Shown here piece by piece: positions 25,364 to 33,490 of a DNA stretch of 64,000 nt. Both the position numbers and the translations under genes were made by a program. How positions within the stretch are numbered: the stretch's first letter is position 1; every line of letters starts with the position of its first letter. The notes under the pieces were generated by a model, which saw only the letters and a list, made by a program, of their open reading frames with translations, was not told where the DNA came from and ran no database searches. This DNA is from JBCBKU01 sp038521345 (lineage in GTDB: Bacteria > Pseudomonadota > Alphaproteobacteria > Rhodobacterales > Rhodobacteraceae): NCBI GenBank assembly GCA_038521345.1, contig JBCBKU010000007.1, forward strand, positions 1-64,000, given 5' to 3'.

Positions 25364-26667
25364 CCGGCCGCTCCCACCGCGCGACCAGCACCAATCGTCC
25401 AGGTCAGGGCAACGGTCAGGCTGGCGGCGGCCAGGCCACCATAGCTGGCAAGGAAGGCCAATGCCGCGCCAAGTGCGCCGAACGGAGGTATAAGAAACCC
25501 GCACAGCGCCACCAGAAGACAGGCCCAACCCGTGGCCAAACCGAAATGCGCCCAGGCCCGATCCTGCGCGAGAAGGGCCGCGCCGCCGAGCTTTGACGCC
25601 GCATGGAGTGGCGCCGCCAGTGCAAGTACGGCCAGGACCGGTGCGGCCCCCGCGAAGGCGGGCCCATAATGCCCGATGATCGGACCGGACAGCAGCGCCA
25701 CGCCAAGTGCGGGAACGAGCGCGGCCCCGGCGCCGCCTGCCGTCGTCCAGAGCAGAAGGCGGCGAAACCGGACGGGGTCGCCGCCGGATTCGACAAAGGC
25801 CGGGATCCCCACGAGGCCAAGCAGCGCAGGGACGTATACAAGGGGGCCATGCCATTGATACGCGGCGGTATAGAGACCGAGTTCCGCCAAACCCGCTTCG
25901 TGGCTCAGGATCAGGGTCATCGCAAAAAGCGCCGGCGCGGCGGCGAGCCCTGCACCAAGCGACGGCAAGGCATAGCGCCAGAGGATCGGCACCTCTTCCC
26001 ACGCCCCGCGGAACGTGATCCGCAAATCGGCGCGCGACATGGCCCGATGCCAACCGGCGCCCCCAACCAGCACCGCCAATCCGACCGCAAGGGCAAGTGC
26101 ACCCACGGCTCCGTTTGCCCCGGCCATCGCTGCCGCGGGCGGAAGCAGCAAAAGAGCGGCAAGACCCTCGGTGGCCCGCGCAGCCGACATCGAACCGTGC
26201 GCCCGCAGGCCGACAAGGACCCCGTCCTGCAATCCCCGGCACGCCTGCCCAAGCAGCAGTACCGCGCCGAGAGCGATCGCGGGGGCCAAGGCCGTCTCTG
26301 CGGCAAGTGCCGCGGCCAGATAGGGCGCACCTATGACAAGGCTCGTCGCCAGAACGCCCGCCCCGAACGCTGCAACAAGAACCACAAGGCCGGTGATCCG
26401 CGATGCCCGGGCGGGATCCGTGTCCTTCCACCGAGGCAGAGCGCGCGACAGCGTGCCGCCAAGACCGATTCCCGCAAGGATCCCGGCCATGGCCAAGGTC
26501 GCCTGCACCAGACCCAGATGACCCATGCCCTCTGGTCCAAGGGACCGCGCCGCGAAAATCAGGCCCAACAGCATCCCGAGCCGCCCAAGCGCGCCGCCCA
26601 AGGCAGCAGTCCCCGTCCCCCTGATGAGGCCCGCAAGGGTCGTGCGCAAAGACGACCGATCGGTCAT
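25360..26667 (-). CDS. Wzx-type lipopolysaccharide/exopolysaccharide flippase
   Basis: The 435-residue product has about twelve to fourteen hydrophobic segments with short loops, matching polysaccharide biosynthesis (MATE/MVF-fold) flippases. The N-terminus contains GRLGMLLGLIFAARSLGPEGMGHLGL, trimmed here as the typical segment 1-2 hairpin with LGPEG. Wzx proteins move undecaprenyl-linked repeat units across the inner membrane. It overlaps the sugar transferase stop by 4 bp upstream and the GT4 start downstream. It is preferred over an alternative exporter because priming transferase and Wzc-like genes are adjacent. Confidence 0.85.
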   Translation of the reverse strand: MTDRSSLRTTLAGLIRGTGTAALGGALGRLGMLLGLIFAARSLGPEGMGHLGLVQATLAMAGILAGIGLGGTLSRALPRWKDTDPARASRITGLVVLVAAFGAGVLATSLVIGAPYLAAALAAETALAPAIALGAVLLLGQACRGLQDGVLVGLRAHGSMSAARATEGLAALLLLPPAAAMAGANGAVGALALAVGLAVLVGGAGWHRAMSRADLRITFRGAWEEVPILWRYALPSLGAGLAAAPALFAMTLILSHEAGLAELGLYTAAYQWHGPLVYVPALLGLVGIPAFVESGGDPVRFRRLLLWTTAGGAGAALVPALGVALLSGPIIGHYGPAFAGAAPVLAVLALAAPLHAASKLGGAALLAQDRAWAHFGLATGWACLLVALCGFLIPPFGALGAALAFLASYGGLAAASLTVALTWTIGAGRAVGAAG

Positions 26668-27338
26668 TTCGCCCCGAACCCCGTCGCCATGATCCAGACG
26701 GTCGACCGGATGATTGCCAGATCCACCCGCAACGAAGCCATGCGGACGTAAACAAGATCCAGTCGGGCCTTGCGCCGCACGGCTTCGAGCGTGTCGGCAT
26801 ATCCGCCGCGTACCTGTGCCAGACCGGTTATGCCGGGGCGCACCCGAAGCCGTTCGGCATAGCGTGGGACGAGGCGACAATAGGTTTCTGCGTGCTCGAA
26901 CATGTCAGGCCGCGGACCGACAAGGCTCATTTCTCCCCGCAGGACATTCAGGAAATTCGGCAGTTCATCGATGCGCGACCGCCGCAATCCCGCACCGAGT
27001 GCCGTGATTCGATCCGCCTCGACCGGGGAATCAAAACGCCGGATCCCCGCCGGCGCCCTGCGCATGGTCCGGAACTTCCAAACCCGGAAACGACGCCCGC
27101 CAAGCCCCATGCGTTCTTGGATGAAGAAGACCGGTCCGGGATTGAATACGGGGTTAAGGATCAGAAGCCCCCCGGCGACCAATCCGATCAGAGGCAGGGC
27201 GGTGATGGCAAAAGCCAGATCGGTGCCCCGCTTTGCCGCCGCAAAGGCGCGGGGCCAGATGTCCATCGAGGACGCCTCGGGCAGATACGGGACCCGCGCC
27301 GCGGATTTGGTGGCCGGAGAAAGAATGTCGAGACGCAT
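26664..27338 (-). CDS. Priming sugar transferase (undecaprenyl-phosphate sugar phosphotransferase)
   Basis: The 224-residue product has one membrane segment (about residues 42-62) and then the bacterial sugar transferase domain. The conserved pieces are RRFRVWKFRTM, LRRSRIDELPNFLNVLRG, SLVGPRPDM and RLRVRPGITGLAQVRG. It is of the short ExoY type, without the extra N-terminal membrane domain of WcaJ. It starts repeat-unit assembly by moving a sugar-1-phosphate to undecaprenyl phosphate on the cytoplasmic face. It is the first gene of the minus-strand operon and faces the divergent promoter region with two CtrA-type boxes. Confidence 0.93.
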   Translation of the reverse strand: MRLDILSPATKSAARVPYLPEASSMDIWPRAFAAAKRGTDLAFAITALPLIGLVAGGLLILNPVFNPGPVFFIQERMGLGGRRFRVWKFRTMRRAPAGIRRFDSPVEADRITALGAGLRRSRIDELPNFLNVLRGEMSLVGPRPDMFEHAETYCRLVPRYAERLRVRPGITGLAQVRGGYADTLEAVRRKARLDLVYVRMASLRVDLAIIRSTVWIMATGFGAK

Positions 27339-27386
27339 GCAACCCTGCCCAATGACACGTTTGGCCGCAGATAAACGCGCGTCGGG

Positions 27387-27401
27387 TTAATGCGTCGTTA
27401 A
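27387..27401. promoter_or_regulatory. CtrA-type box, TTAA-N7-TTAA (first)
   Basis: The sequence TTAATGCGTCGTTAA is a perfect match to the CtrA consensus half-sites separated by seven bases. It lies 49 bp upstream of the sugar transferase start, in an AT-richer stretch between divergent exopolysaccharide operons. CtrA is the cell-cycle and motility response regulator of alphaproteobacteria. A perfect spacing match here is unlikely by chance in GC-rich DNA, and a second copy lies 62 bp away. Confidence 0.65.
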
Positions 27402-27448
27402 TCTCGAATTTGATCTTTTCATTACGTCCACGTCGAAAAAATCTACGG

Positions 27449-27463
27449 TTAAGAGGACGTTAA
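27449..27463. promoter_or_regulatory. CtrA-type box, TTAA-N7-TTAA (second)
   Basis: TTAAGAGGACGTTAA, followed by C, is a second perfect TTAA-N7-TTAA element in the same divergent region, 63 bp upstream of the preferred phosphatase start. Its position could serve the plus-strand operon, while the first box serves the minus-strand operon. A simple activating or repressing role cannot be decided from position alone. Confidence 0.65.
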
Positions 27464-27526
27464 CGATCCCGTCGCATGGTCGCGCGCACCGCGGCAATCC
27501 GTGCCGCAGCGATGGGAAGGACGCGC

Positions 27527-28306
27527 ATGTTCCAGATCCGCGAGACGCCGGGCGCCGTGCAGGCCGCGCCCGAGGGCCGGGTAAGCGACGATATCCGCCT
27601 CTATGCGATCGGGGACATTCATGGCAGCCACGATCTCCTTGTGGCGCTCTTGCAGCGGATTGCCGAAGACGGGGCCACGCGGACGGATTGGCGCGCCGTC
27701 CGGATCGTTTTTCTTGGTGATTATGTCGATCGGGGTGACGACAGTGCGGGGGTCCTGTCCGTGCTGAGCCGGCTCTGGCGCGACCAACTGCCGGAACTGG
27801 TGTTTTTGAAGGGCAACCACGAAGCCGCCCTTCTCGAATTCCTCGACGATCCTGTCGCCGGCCGTCGCTGGTTGGCCTTTGGGGCCGTGCAGACGCTGGC
27901 GAGTTACGGTCTCGGCCTTCCGGATCGGGCCGATCCCGACACGCTCGTCGCGCTCAGGGACGCCTTGGTCACACGCATGGGGGACCATGTGGACTTTCTC
28001 AGGAAGGGGCTGCGCATCTGCGCCCGTTTCGGCAACGTGATGACAACACATGCGGGGCTTGCACCCGGGTATTCCGGCGCAACGGCCGACGAAGTGGCAA
28101 TGGTCTGGGGACATCCCGAGTTTCTCGTCCCGCGTCCCGTTCAAGGGGTGCGCGTGGTCCACGGACATCACGACCACGACCGCCCGGTCGTCGAACCGGG
28201 GCGCATTTGCGTCGATACCGGCGCCTACTACACCGGGCGACTGACCGCCGTCCGGCTCGACGACGGCGAGTCCTTTCTGTCGGTCTCGGTCCGGGACCTG
28301 CCATGA
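27527..28306 (+). CDS. PPP-family metallophosphoesterase (Ser/Thr phosphatase-like)
   Basis: The 259-residue product carries the signature motifs GDIHG (29-33), GDYVDRG (64-70) and GNHE (96-99), a later HAG and HGHHDHD, and the usual metal-ligand order. PPP enzymes remove phosphate from proteins or from dinucleoside polyphosphates (ApaH type). ATG 27527 is preferred because GGGAAGG lies 6 bp upstream, although ATG 27476 is in frame. It is followed directly by a TPR protein and, further on, a tyrosine autokinase. No low-molecular-weight tyrosine phosphatase is present in the window, so it may reverse phosphorylation in this system. Confidence 0.87.
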   Translation: MFQIRETPGAVQAAPEGRVSDDIRLYAIGDIHGSHDLLVALLQRIAEDGATRTDWRAVRIVFLGDYVDRGDDSAGVLSVLSRLWRDQLPELVFLKGNHEAALLEFLDDPVAGRRWLAFGAVQTLASYGLGLPDRADPDTLVALRDALVTRMGDHVDFLRKGLRICARFGNVMTTHAGLAPGYSGATADEVAMVWGHPEFLVPRPVQGVRVVHGHHDHDRPVVEPGRICVDTGAYYTGRLTAVRLDDGESFLSVSVRDLP

Positions 28307-28941
28307 GCACGCGGTGGGGCGACCGGTTGTTTGGCGGCGGTGCCTTGTTGGGCTGCTGGTTCCTATTTTTCGCGGCACTGAACGGGACACCGGCCTTCCA
28401 GCCAGCCTTACGGGATACCGGCGGCGCTGGGAGCTGGCACGTGGAGTATGGCCCAGCCCAGTACCACACGGCGCGGTATCTCTATCAAAGGGGATATGCC
28501 CGCCTTCAAGGCGACGCAGATCCAACCCGCGACTGGGCGCAGCAGGACGCGTCCCGCCTTGGGTCGGTCTGGGCGAACCCGGATCTCGCGGAAGAGGCGG
28601 TTGCGCTCTTCCAAGCCAGCCTTGACCTCTCGCCGGGGCGCGCGGCCGCGTGGACGCAGCTTGGCTGGGCCCACGCCCTTTCCGGTGACATTCCCAAATC
28701 GTGGGATGCCCTTCATACATCGTGGTCGCGAGCGCCCTACAATCGCGCAGAGGCGCCCGAACGTATCGCTCTCGCCGTTGTTCTCTGGCGCATGTCAGCC
28801 GACCCCGTGCCACCAGGCACTGCCACATCACTGGCCCGCGATCTGGCGACGCTGGAACACCATGCGCCCGACCTGCACCGCGCCGTCAAAGCATCGACAC
28901 CCGGCCTGGACGGGATCGCCGAAGCGGAACCTGAGGGATGA
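28303..28941 (+). CDS. Membrane-anchored TPR-like protein
   Basis: The 212-residue product has one N-terminal hydrophobic segment (GALLGCWFLFFAALN) and then a periplasmic region with tetratricopeptide-like helices. NPDLAEEAVALFQASLDLSP and AAAWTQLGWAHALSGDIPK are the clearest repeat, around residues 90-135. TPR proteins of exopolysaccharide loci usually act as assembly or regulatory scaffolds. Its ATG overlaps the phosphatase stop by 4 bp (ATGA), so the two are translated together. I do not recognise a named family. Confidence 0.72.
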   Translation: MSTRWGDRLFGGGALLGCWFLFFAALNGTPAFQPALRDTGGAGSWHVEYGPAQYHTARYLYQRGYARLQGDADPTRDWAQQDASRLGSVWANPDLAEEAVALFQASLDLSPGRAAAWTQLGWAHALSGDIPKSWDALHTSWSRAPYNRAEAPERIALAVVLWRMSADPVPPGTATSLARDLATLEHHAPDLHRAVKASTPGLDGIAEAEPEG

Positions 28942-28991
28942 AGGGTTGCGCCCGCAGGTCCCCGTCATGCGCCTTGGTGCGTCGCGCTGGT

Positions 28992-29306
28992 TCAGGCGTC
29001 GTCGACGCTGGACCCATCATCCACGTCGGAATTCCAGGCCCGACACGGACCGGCGCGGAACGATCCGGATTGAACTGCCCACCGAACCTTGTGCAGGCGG
29101 CCGAGCCGCCAAATGGCAACCGACCGGGCGCGCGAGGCGTTCGGCAGCGCATCAACCCATGCCGACAACCATGTGATCCGCTGGTCGAGAACGCGCGCAT
29201 AGGCTTCGCAGGCCCACCGCGCAGACTGCGCCTGCGCCGGCAACCCGACCCCGCAGGTCAGAACCACGGCCACCACTGCCCCGATTGCGCCATGCCGTCC
29301 CATCAT
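28992..29306 (-). CDS. Small secreted protein of unknown function
   Basis: The 104-residue product has an evident signal peptide (VVAVVLTCGVGLPAQAQS, cleavage near residue 27) and a mature part with two cysteines (WACEAYARVL and AGPCRAWN). It begins at two adjacent ATGs preceded by GGGAGG at good spacing, which is why I prefer this strand over an opposing 167-codon frame. The gene lies between two plus-strand exopolysaccharide genes and is read against them, near the divergent autokinase start. No family is recognised. Confidence 0.55.
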   Translation of the reverse strand: MMGRHGAIGAVVAVVLTCGVGLPAQAQSARWACEAYARVLDQRITWLSAWVDALPNASRARSVAIWRLGRLHKVRWAVQSGSFRAGPCRAWNSDVDDGSSVDDA

Positions 29307-29437
29307 TTGCCCGCCTCCCGTTCAGCGTTCGCGCGAATTCAGTCGCGCCGCGATTCCATCAACCACCTCGGCCCTTACGCCCAAGTTGGTTTCCAAAACC
29401 TTTCGATTGCTCCTGCAGCGACGGGAACAGGTCCCCG

Positions 29438-31723
29438 ATGAACCACCACGCGCCACCGCTTCTCCTTGGTCCCGCACAACGGCCCCCTGCCCCGTCTCAG
29501 CCGGCAGCTGGGCACGACCTGACACTCGACATTGCGAATGCGGCGGCCCGCCTCTGGCGCGGGAAATGGACGCTGGTCACCGCAGTGTCGGTGGCGCTTT
29601 TGATTTCGGCCATTGCCGCCGCCCGGATCGATCCGGTCTACCGGGCCAGCGCCAAGGTTATGTTCGATATCGATGGCGCATTGTCGGGCCTGAGAACAAC
29701 CGGCACAGATCGCCGAGAGACATCACTCCAGAACGAGATCGAAGTGCTTACCTCGACACGGCTGATCGACCGTGTGGTGGGCGATCTGGGTCTTGTCGAC
29801 ACACCAGAGTTCAACGGGCAACTTGCGCAAAACGCCCTGACTCTGCCGGATCGCGCGGCCGCGTGGTTCGGAGAAAGCGGTGCGATTGCCGAACGTCTGC
29901 GCGACTGGGCGGTTCTGCCCCCGCAGCCCAAGACGTCTGCACGTACCCGAAACCCCGAGACCGAGCGGCGCGCCGTGGTGGCCGATGTGCGGCGCCGGCT
30001 GACACTACGCCCCGTTCCCGGATCAAAGGTCATCGAAATTGCACTGACGGCAAAGGATCCCGCCCTCGCCGCGGACGTCGTAAATGCCATTGCTGAAACA
30101 TATATCATCGATCAACTCGATGCGCGGTTGGACGCCACGCGTGCCGCGACCGAATGGCTGTCCCTTCGGGTGCAGGACATGCGCGAACGGGTTGAAGAGG
30201 CCGAACAGGCCGTTGAAGTCGCCCGGATCGCCCAATCAGAGACGGCCGGCCAGAGCCTCGCCATCACCCGACAGCAACTCGGTGCCTTGGGGACGGCGCT
30301 GGCGCGAACCCGAAGCCGGGCCGTGGCGGCAGAGGCACGTTTCGACCGGATCGCGGCCGCGCTGGCGCAGGGCAGTGATTTCGGAGCGATCCCGGATTTC
30401 CAGACCTCGCGCCTGATCCAAGCCTACCGGAGCCGTGCCTCGACCCTGTCCGCCGAGGCCGCGATGCTGCGCCGGACCCTGCGCCCCGGCCATCCCTCGA
30501 TCGCCGCTCTCGAAGCCCAGCTGGCGGCGCTTGCGACAGACATTTCCGCAGAGGCCGGCCGTGTGGCCGAGGCGGCCCGGGCCGATCTCGAGACCGCGCG
30601 CGCCGAGACCCGCGCACTCGAACGGGATTTTGCGGCCTTGGAGGCCCTCGAGCAGGAGCAGACGCGCGCCGATCTGACAATTCGCCAGCTCGATCGGGAA
30701 GCTGAGGCGAGCCGCGCGCTTTACCAGAACTTCCTCGGCCGACTGAAAGAGGCTTCGGCGGAAGAAGACCTTCAAAGTGCCAATGCCCGCGTCCTGTCCC
30801 CTGCCGAACCACCCCTCGCCCCGATGGGCGAGGCGCGGCGCCGCACCTTGGCGCTTGGAGGCATGCTTGGCCTTCTTGTCGGAGCGTGCATCGTTCTGGT
30901 GCGCGATCGTCTGAGCGATACGTTCCTTCTGCCCCAACAGGTCGAGACCCTGACGGGCGTTCCGCTTCTCGGGGCAATTCCTTCGGCCGGACGTCGTCTC
31001 AGCCGCCGCGAGGTCATTGCGCGCTTTCGGCAAAATCCGAAATCCTCGCTGGCCGAGGCGGTGCGCAGCCTGCGCACGTCGCTTCTTTTCTCGGGAACGG
31101 CCAAAACGCCCAGCGTGGTCATGGTCACTTCATCGGTCCCGCGAGAAGGCAAATCCACGACGGCGATGCTGCTCGCGCTGACCAGCCGGCAAATGGGACG
31201 CTCAGCCATCATCGTTGATTGCGACCTGAGGCTGCCCTCACTCGCCTCGATCCTCGGGGCCGACGGGGACGGGCCCGGTCTGCCTTCCGTCCTTGCAGGT
31301 CGGGCCAAACCGGCCGATGCAATCTTGCGCGACCCCGATACCGGGCTCCACGCTCTGATGACCCGCCCGGGCGAAGCGCGGCTTGCGGCAAGCGCGGCAG
31401 ACATTCTGGCCTCGGACCGGTTCGCCGGGCTTCTTGAACGCCTCCGATCCCAGTACGATCTTGTCATCCTCGACACGCCCCCGGTTCTCGTCGTTGCCGA
31501 TGCGCGCATTCTCTCGTCCTTGGTAGACGCCGTGCTTTATGCGGTGCGGTGGAACGCGACGGCCCGCGGCGCTGCCGCCGACGGACTGAGGGAACTCGCC
31601 CAGGTCGGTGCGCCGGTGGCCGGGGTCGTGGTGACCGAAGTCGAAGAAGAACGGGCCGCGCGTTACGAATTCGGCGGCCATACGTATCACAAGGGGCGCC
31701 ACAGGGCGTATTACTCGGCGTGA
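29438..31723 (+). CDS. Polysaccharide co-polymerase/tyrosine autokinase (Wzc-like)
   Basis: The 761-residue product combines an N-terminal Wzz chain-length domain, flanked by membrane segments (about residues 42-62 and 468-488), with a C-terminal BY-kinase. The periplasmic part has long heptad helices (residues 190-440). The kinase shows SSVPREGKSTTAML (Walker A), AIIVDCDLRLP (Walker A') and YDLVILDTPP (Walker B). It ends in a tyrosine-containing tail (YEFGGHTYHKGRHRAYYSA). Such proteins control chain length and export of Wzy-dependent polysaccharides. ATG 29438 fits an upstream GGGAACAGG. The GTG of the next gene overlaps its stop. Confidence 0.92.
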   Translation: MNHHAPPLLLGPAQRPPAPSQPAAGHDLTLDIANAAARLWRGKWTLVTAVSVALLISAIAAARIDPVYRASAKVMFDIDGALSGLRTTGTDRRETSLQNEIEVLTSTRLIDRVVGDLGLVDTPEFNGQLAQNALTLPDRAAAWFGESGAIAERLRDWAVLPPQPKTSARTRNPETERRAVVADVRRRLTLRPVPGSKVIEIALTAKDPALAADVVNAIAETYIIDQLDARLDATRAATEWLSLRVQDMRERVEEAEQAVEVARIAQSETAGQSLAITRQQLGALGTALARTRSRAVAAEARFDRIAAALAQGSDFGAIPDFQTSRLIQAYRSRASTLSAEAAMLRRTLRPGHPSIAALEAQLAALATDISAEAGRVAEAARADLETARAETRALERDFAALEALEQEQTRADLTIRQLDREAEASRALYQNFLGRLKEASAEEDLQSANARVLSPAEPPLAPMGEARRRTLALGGMLGLLVGACIVLVRDRLSDTFLLPQQVETLTGVPLLGAIPSAGRRLSRREVIARFRQNPKSSLAEAVRSLRTSLLFSGTAKTPSVVMVTSSVPREGKSTTAMLLALTSRQMGRSAIIVDCDLRLPSLASILGADGDGPGLPSVLAGRAKPADAILRDPDTGLHALMTRPGEARLAASAADILASDRFAGLLERLRSQYDLVILDTPPVLVVADARILSSLVDAVLYAVRWNATARGAAADGLRELAQVGAPVAGVVVTEVEEERAARYEFGGHTYHKGRHRAYYSA

Positions 31724-33003
31724 ACGCATCGCACCGGGTTGCGGGATGGGCCGTCCTGCTTGGAATCGGTTTGGCCACCCTCGCCCTTGGCGCCAACCGG
31801 CCACCCGCATGGATCGCCCTGACGGGCCTGTGTCTCGGAGTCGCCAGTCTGCTCTGGCTTGCGGGCCGCCAAACCGCTCTGCCACCGCGTGGAGCCGCAC
31901 TCGCCTTTGCGGCCGTCGTACTCTGGTGTGTCCTTCAGACCCTACCCGTTTTTCCACCGCCCATTTCCCATCCGCTTTGGACCCTGGTCGAGCGCTCTCC
32001 GGCCCCGATCTCGGCGGATCCTTTGGCGGGGCTTCTCGGTGCGGTTCGGCTGATGGGCTATGGGCTGGCATTCTGGATCATATGGCAGGCCGCCGCCGAC
32101 CGCGCGTGGCGCCGCGCCGCGGTTTCAGCCATGGCGCTTGCGCTCGCAGCCCTCTCGGCGTTCGGGCTCTGGGCCTGGATCCGGGGCTCCAATCCCATCC
32201 TGACGACCGGTGCTTCGGATGTGGTTACGGCCACGTTTCTGAACCGGAACGCGTTCGCCACCGCCGCCGGTATCGGCGTGGTGGCCAACCTCACGCTCTT
32301 CCGGCTGTCCCAAGCCCGCCGCTCGAAGATGATGTATGCGGGCGCGCTCACGACTTGCGTTGCTGCACTGGCTTTCAGCGAAAGCCGCGGCGGCGTACTG
32401 GCAACGGTAATAGCGGTCGCAGGCGTCCTTGCGGTTCTCGGGCATTGGCGGTGGGCCGTGACCGGCGCACTTGCAGTGGCTGCCGCTTTGGCCGCCCTTT
32501 CTCCGGGACTGATCGACCGCACAACCGGGCTTGGCATCGATTCGGCGCGAATTGAGATCTATCTTCATATTCTTACTGCTCTTGGAGAGCGACCAATTCT
32601 TGGCCACGGCCTTGGCGGATTCGAGGCGAGCTTCAGCCATCACATTCCAGCAGAACTCGCCTTTGGCGAGTGGCGAAAAGCGCATAACACGTATTTGGAA
32701 ACCGTCTATGAGTTGGGGCTTCCCGCAGCATTCTTATTCTTAGCGGCCATGGGCGCTTGTCTAATACCAGCGATAAAAGCCATGAACCCGAAAGAACCTG
32801 CAGCGGTTGCGGCGTTGGGTGCGACGGTTCTATTCGGCACCCACGGCCTATTTGACTTTTCCGTACAAGTTCCTGCAAACGCGTATCTATTTTTGACATG
32901 CCTGGCACTCGGAGTCGGCGCCAGCCGCCAATCAGCGGATAAATCCACTTTGGAAACGTATTCCTTGCGCGGAGTGCCCCATAGCGATCGAAACAAGGCG
33001 TAA
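31720..33003 (+). CDS. O-antigen ligase/polymerase family membrane protein
   Basis: The 427-residue product has ten to twelve membrane segments and matches the Wzy_C/O-antigen ligase family. LNRNAFATAAGIGVVANL, SESRGGVLATV and the periplasmic loop with GHGLGGFEASF plus KAHNTYLETVYELG are its conserved parts. It starts at GTG overlapping the autokinase stop. It is the second polymer-joining candidate of the locus. The last 450 bases are clearly richer in A and T than the first part of the gene, which may mark a recombination junction. Confidence 0.85.
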   Translation: MNASHRVAGWAVLLGIGLATLALGANRPPAWIALTGLCLGVASLLWLAGRQTALPPRGAALAFAAVVLWCVLQTLPVFPPPISHPLWTLVERSPAPISADPLAGLLGAVRLMGYGLAFWIIWQAAADRAWRRAAVSAMALALAALSAFGLWAWIRGSNPILTTGASDVVTATFLNRNAFATAAGIGVVANLTLFRLSQARRSKMMYAGALTTCVAALAFSESRGGVLATVIAVAGVLAVLGHWRWAVTGALAVAAALAALSPGLIDRTTGLGIDSARIEIYLHILTALGERPILGHGLGGFEASFSHHIPAELAFGEWRKAHNTYLETVYELGLPAAFLFLAAMGACLIPAIKAMNPKEPAAVAALGATVLFGTHGLFDFSVQVPANAYLFLTCLALGVGASRQSADKSTLETYSLRGVPHSDRNKA

Positions 33004-33093
33004 TTCCAGAGTGCCGACAATACTCTTTTCATTCCGGTAATTCCGCAGTAGGAGAGCGGTTACAAAAAGTTAAAAACAGTATGGGCACACACC

Positions 33094-33408
33094 ATGGAAC
33101 TTGAAACTCTTTCGTTGCAAGAGCTGAAGAGCCTTCAAAAACAAGTCGAGAGCGCGATCACGAGCTTTGAAAAGAGACAGCGCGACAAGGCTCGCACCGA
33201 GATGGAAAAAATCGCCAAGGAATATGGCGTTTCCCTGCAAGAGGTTATCACCGGGTCCGGCAAGTCCAAGGCTGGAAAGTCCAAATTGCCGGCCAAATTC
33301 CGGAACCCACAGGATCCCAGCCAGACTTGGTCGGGTCGCGGCCGCCAGCCCGAGTGGTACAAGGCTGCAATAAAGGCCGGGAAATCCGACGCGGATCTCG
33401 CCGCCTGA
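33094..33408 (+). CDS. H-NS-like nucleoid protein (HvrA type)
   Basis: The 104-residue product has an N-terminal coiled coil (LQELKSLQKQVESAITSFEKR) for self-association. Its C-terminal DNA-binding core reads KFRNPQDPSQTWSGRGRQP, in which GRGRQP is the AT-hook-like motif of the H-NS family, followed by EWYKAAIKAG. HvrA-type proteins silence or modulate AT-rich genes in Rhodobacterales. The gene sits 91 bp after the O-antigen ligase gene, directly beside the most AT-rich stretch of the locus. Regulation of the exopolysaccharide genes is likely but not shown here. Confidence 0.92.
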   Translation: MELETLSLQELKSLQKQVESAITSFEKRQRDKARTEMEKIAKEYGVSLQEVITGSGKSKAGKSKLPAKFRNPQDPSQTWSGRGRQPEWYKAAIKAGKSDADLAA

Positions 33409-33415
33409 TCACTTC

Positions 33416-33490
33416 GGCCTCCCTTCAAGATGCCCCAAAGAGCAGAGACGTGGTGTCGCGGGTGATTGACACGCGCGCACCACGGAGGCC
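33416..33490 (+). other. Nested inverted repeats in the leader of the tungstate transporter operon
   Basis: GGCCTC at 33416 pairs with GAGGCC ending at 33490, enclosing CGTGGTG (33449-33455) paired with CACCACG (33478-33484). No T-run follows, so it is not a standard intrinsic terminator for the H-NS gene. It lies just upstream of the permease start at 33524 and may be a folded RNA leader. It does not obviously match the molybdenum-cofactor riboswitch. Confidence 0.4.

Noticed and set aside
24107..26800. Very long minus-strand open frame (about 900 codons)
   Set aside because: Only its C-terminal 418 codons look like a real glycosyltransferase. The rest is an arginine- and glycine-rich shadow of the flippase gene, which has a clear membrane protein in another frame.
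28938..29441. Plus-strand frame opposite the small secreted protein
   Set aside because: It lacks a good ribosome-binding site and any recognisable domain, while the minus-strand frame has a signal peptide and an ideal GGGAGG.
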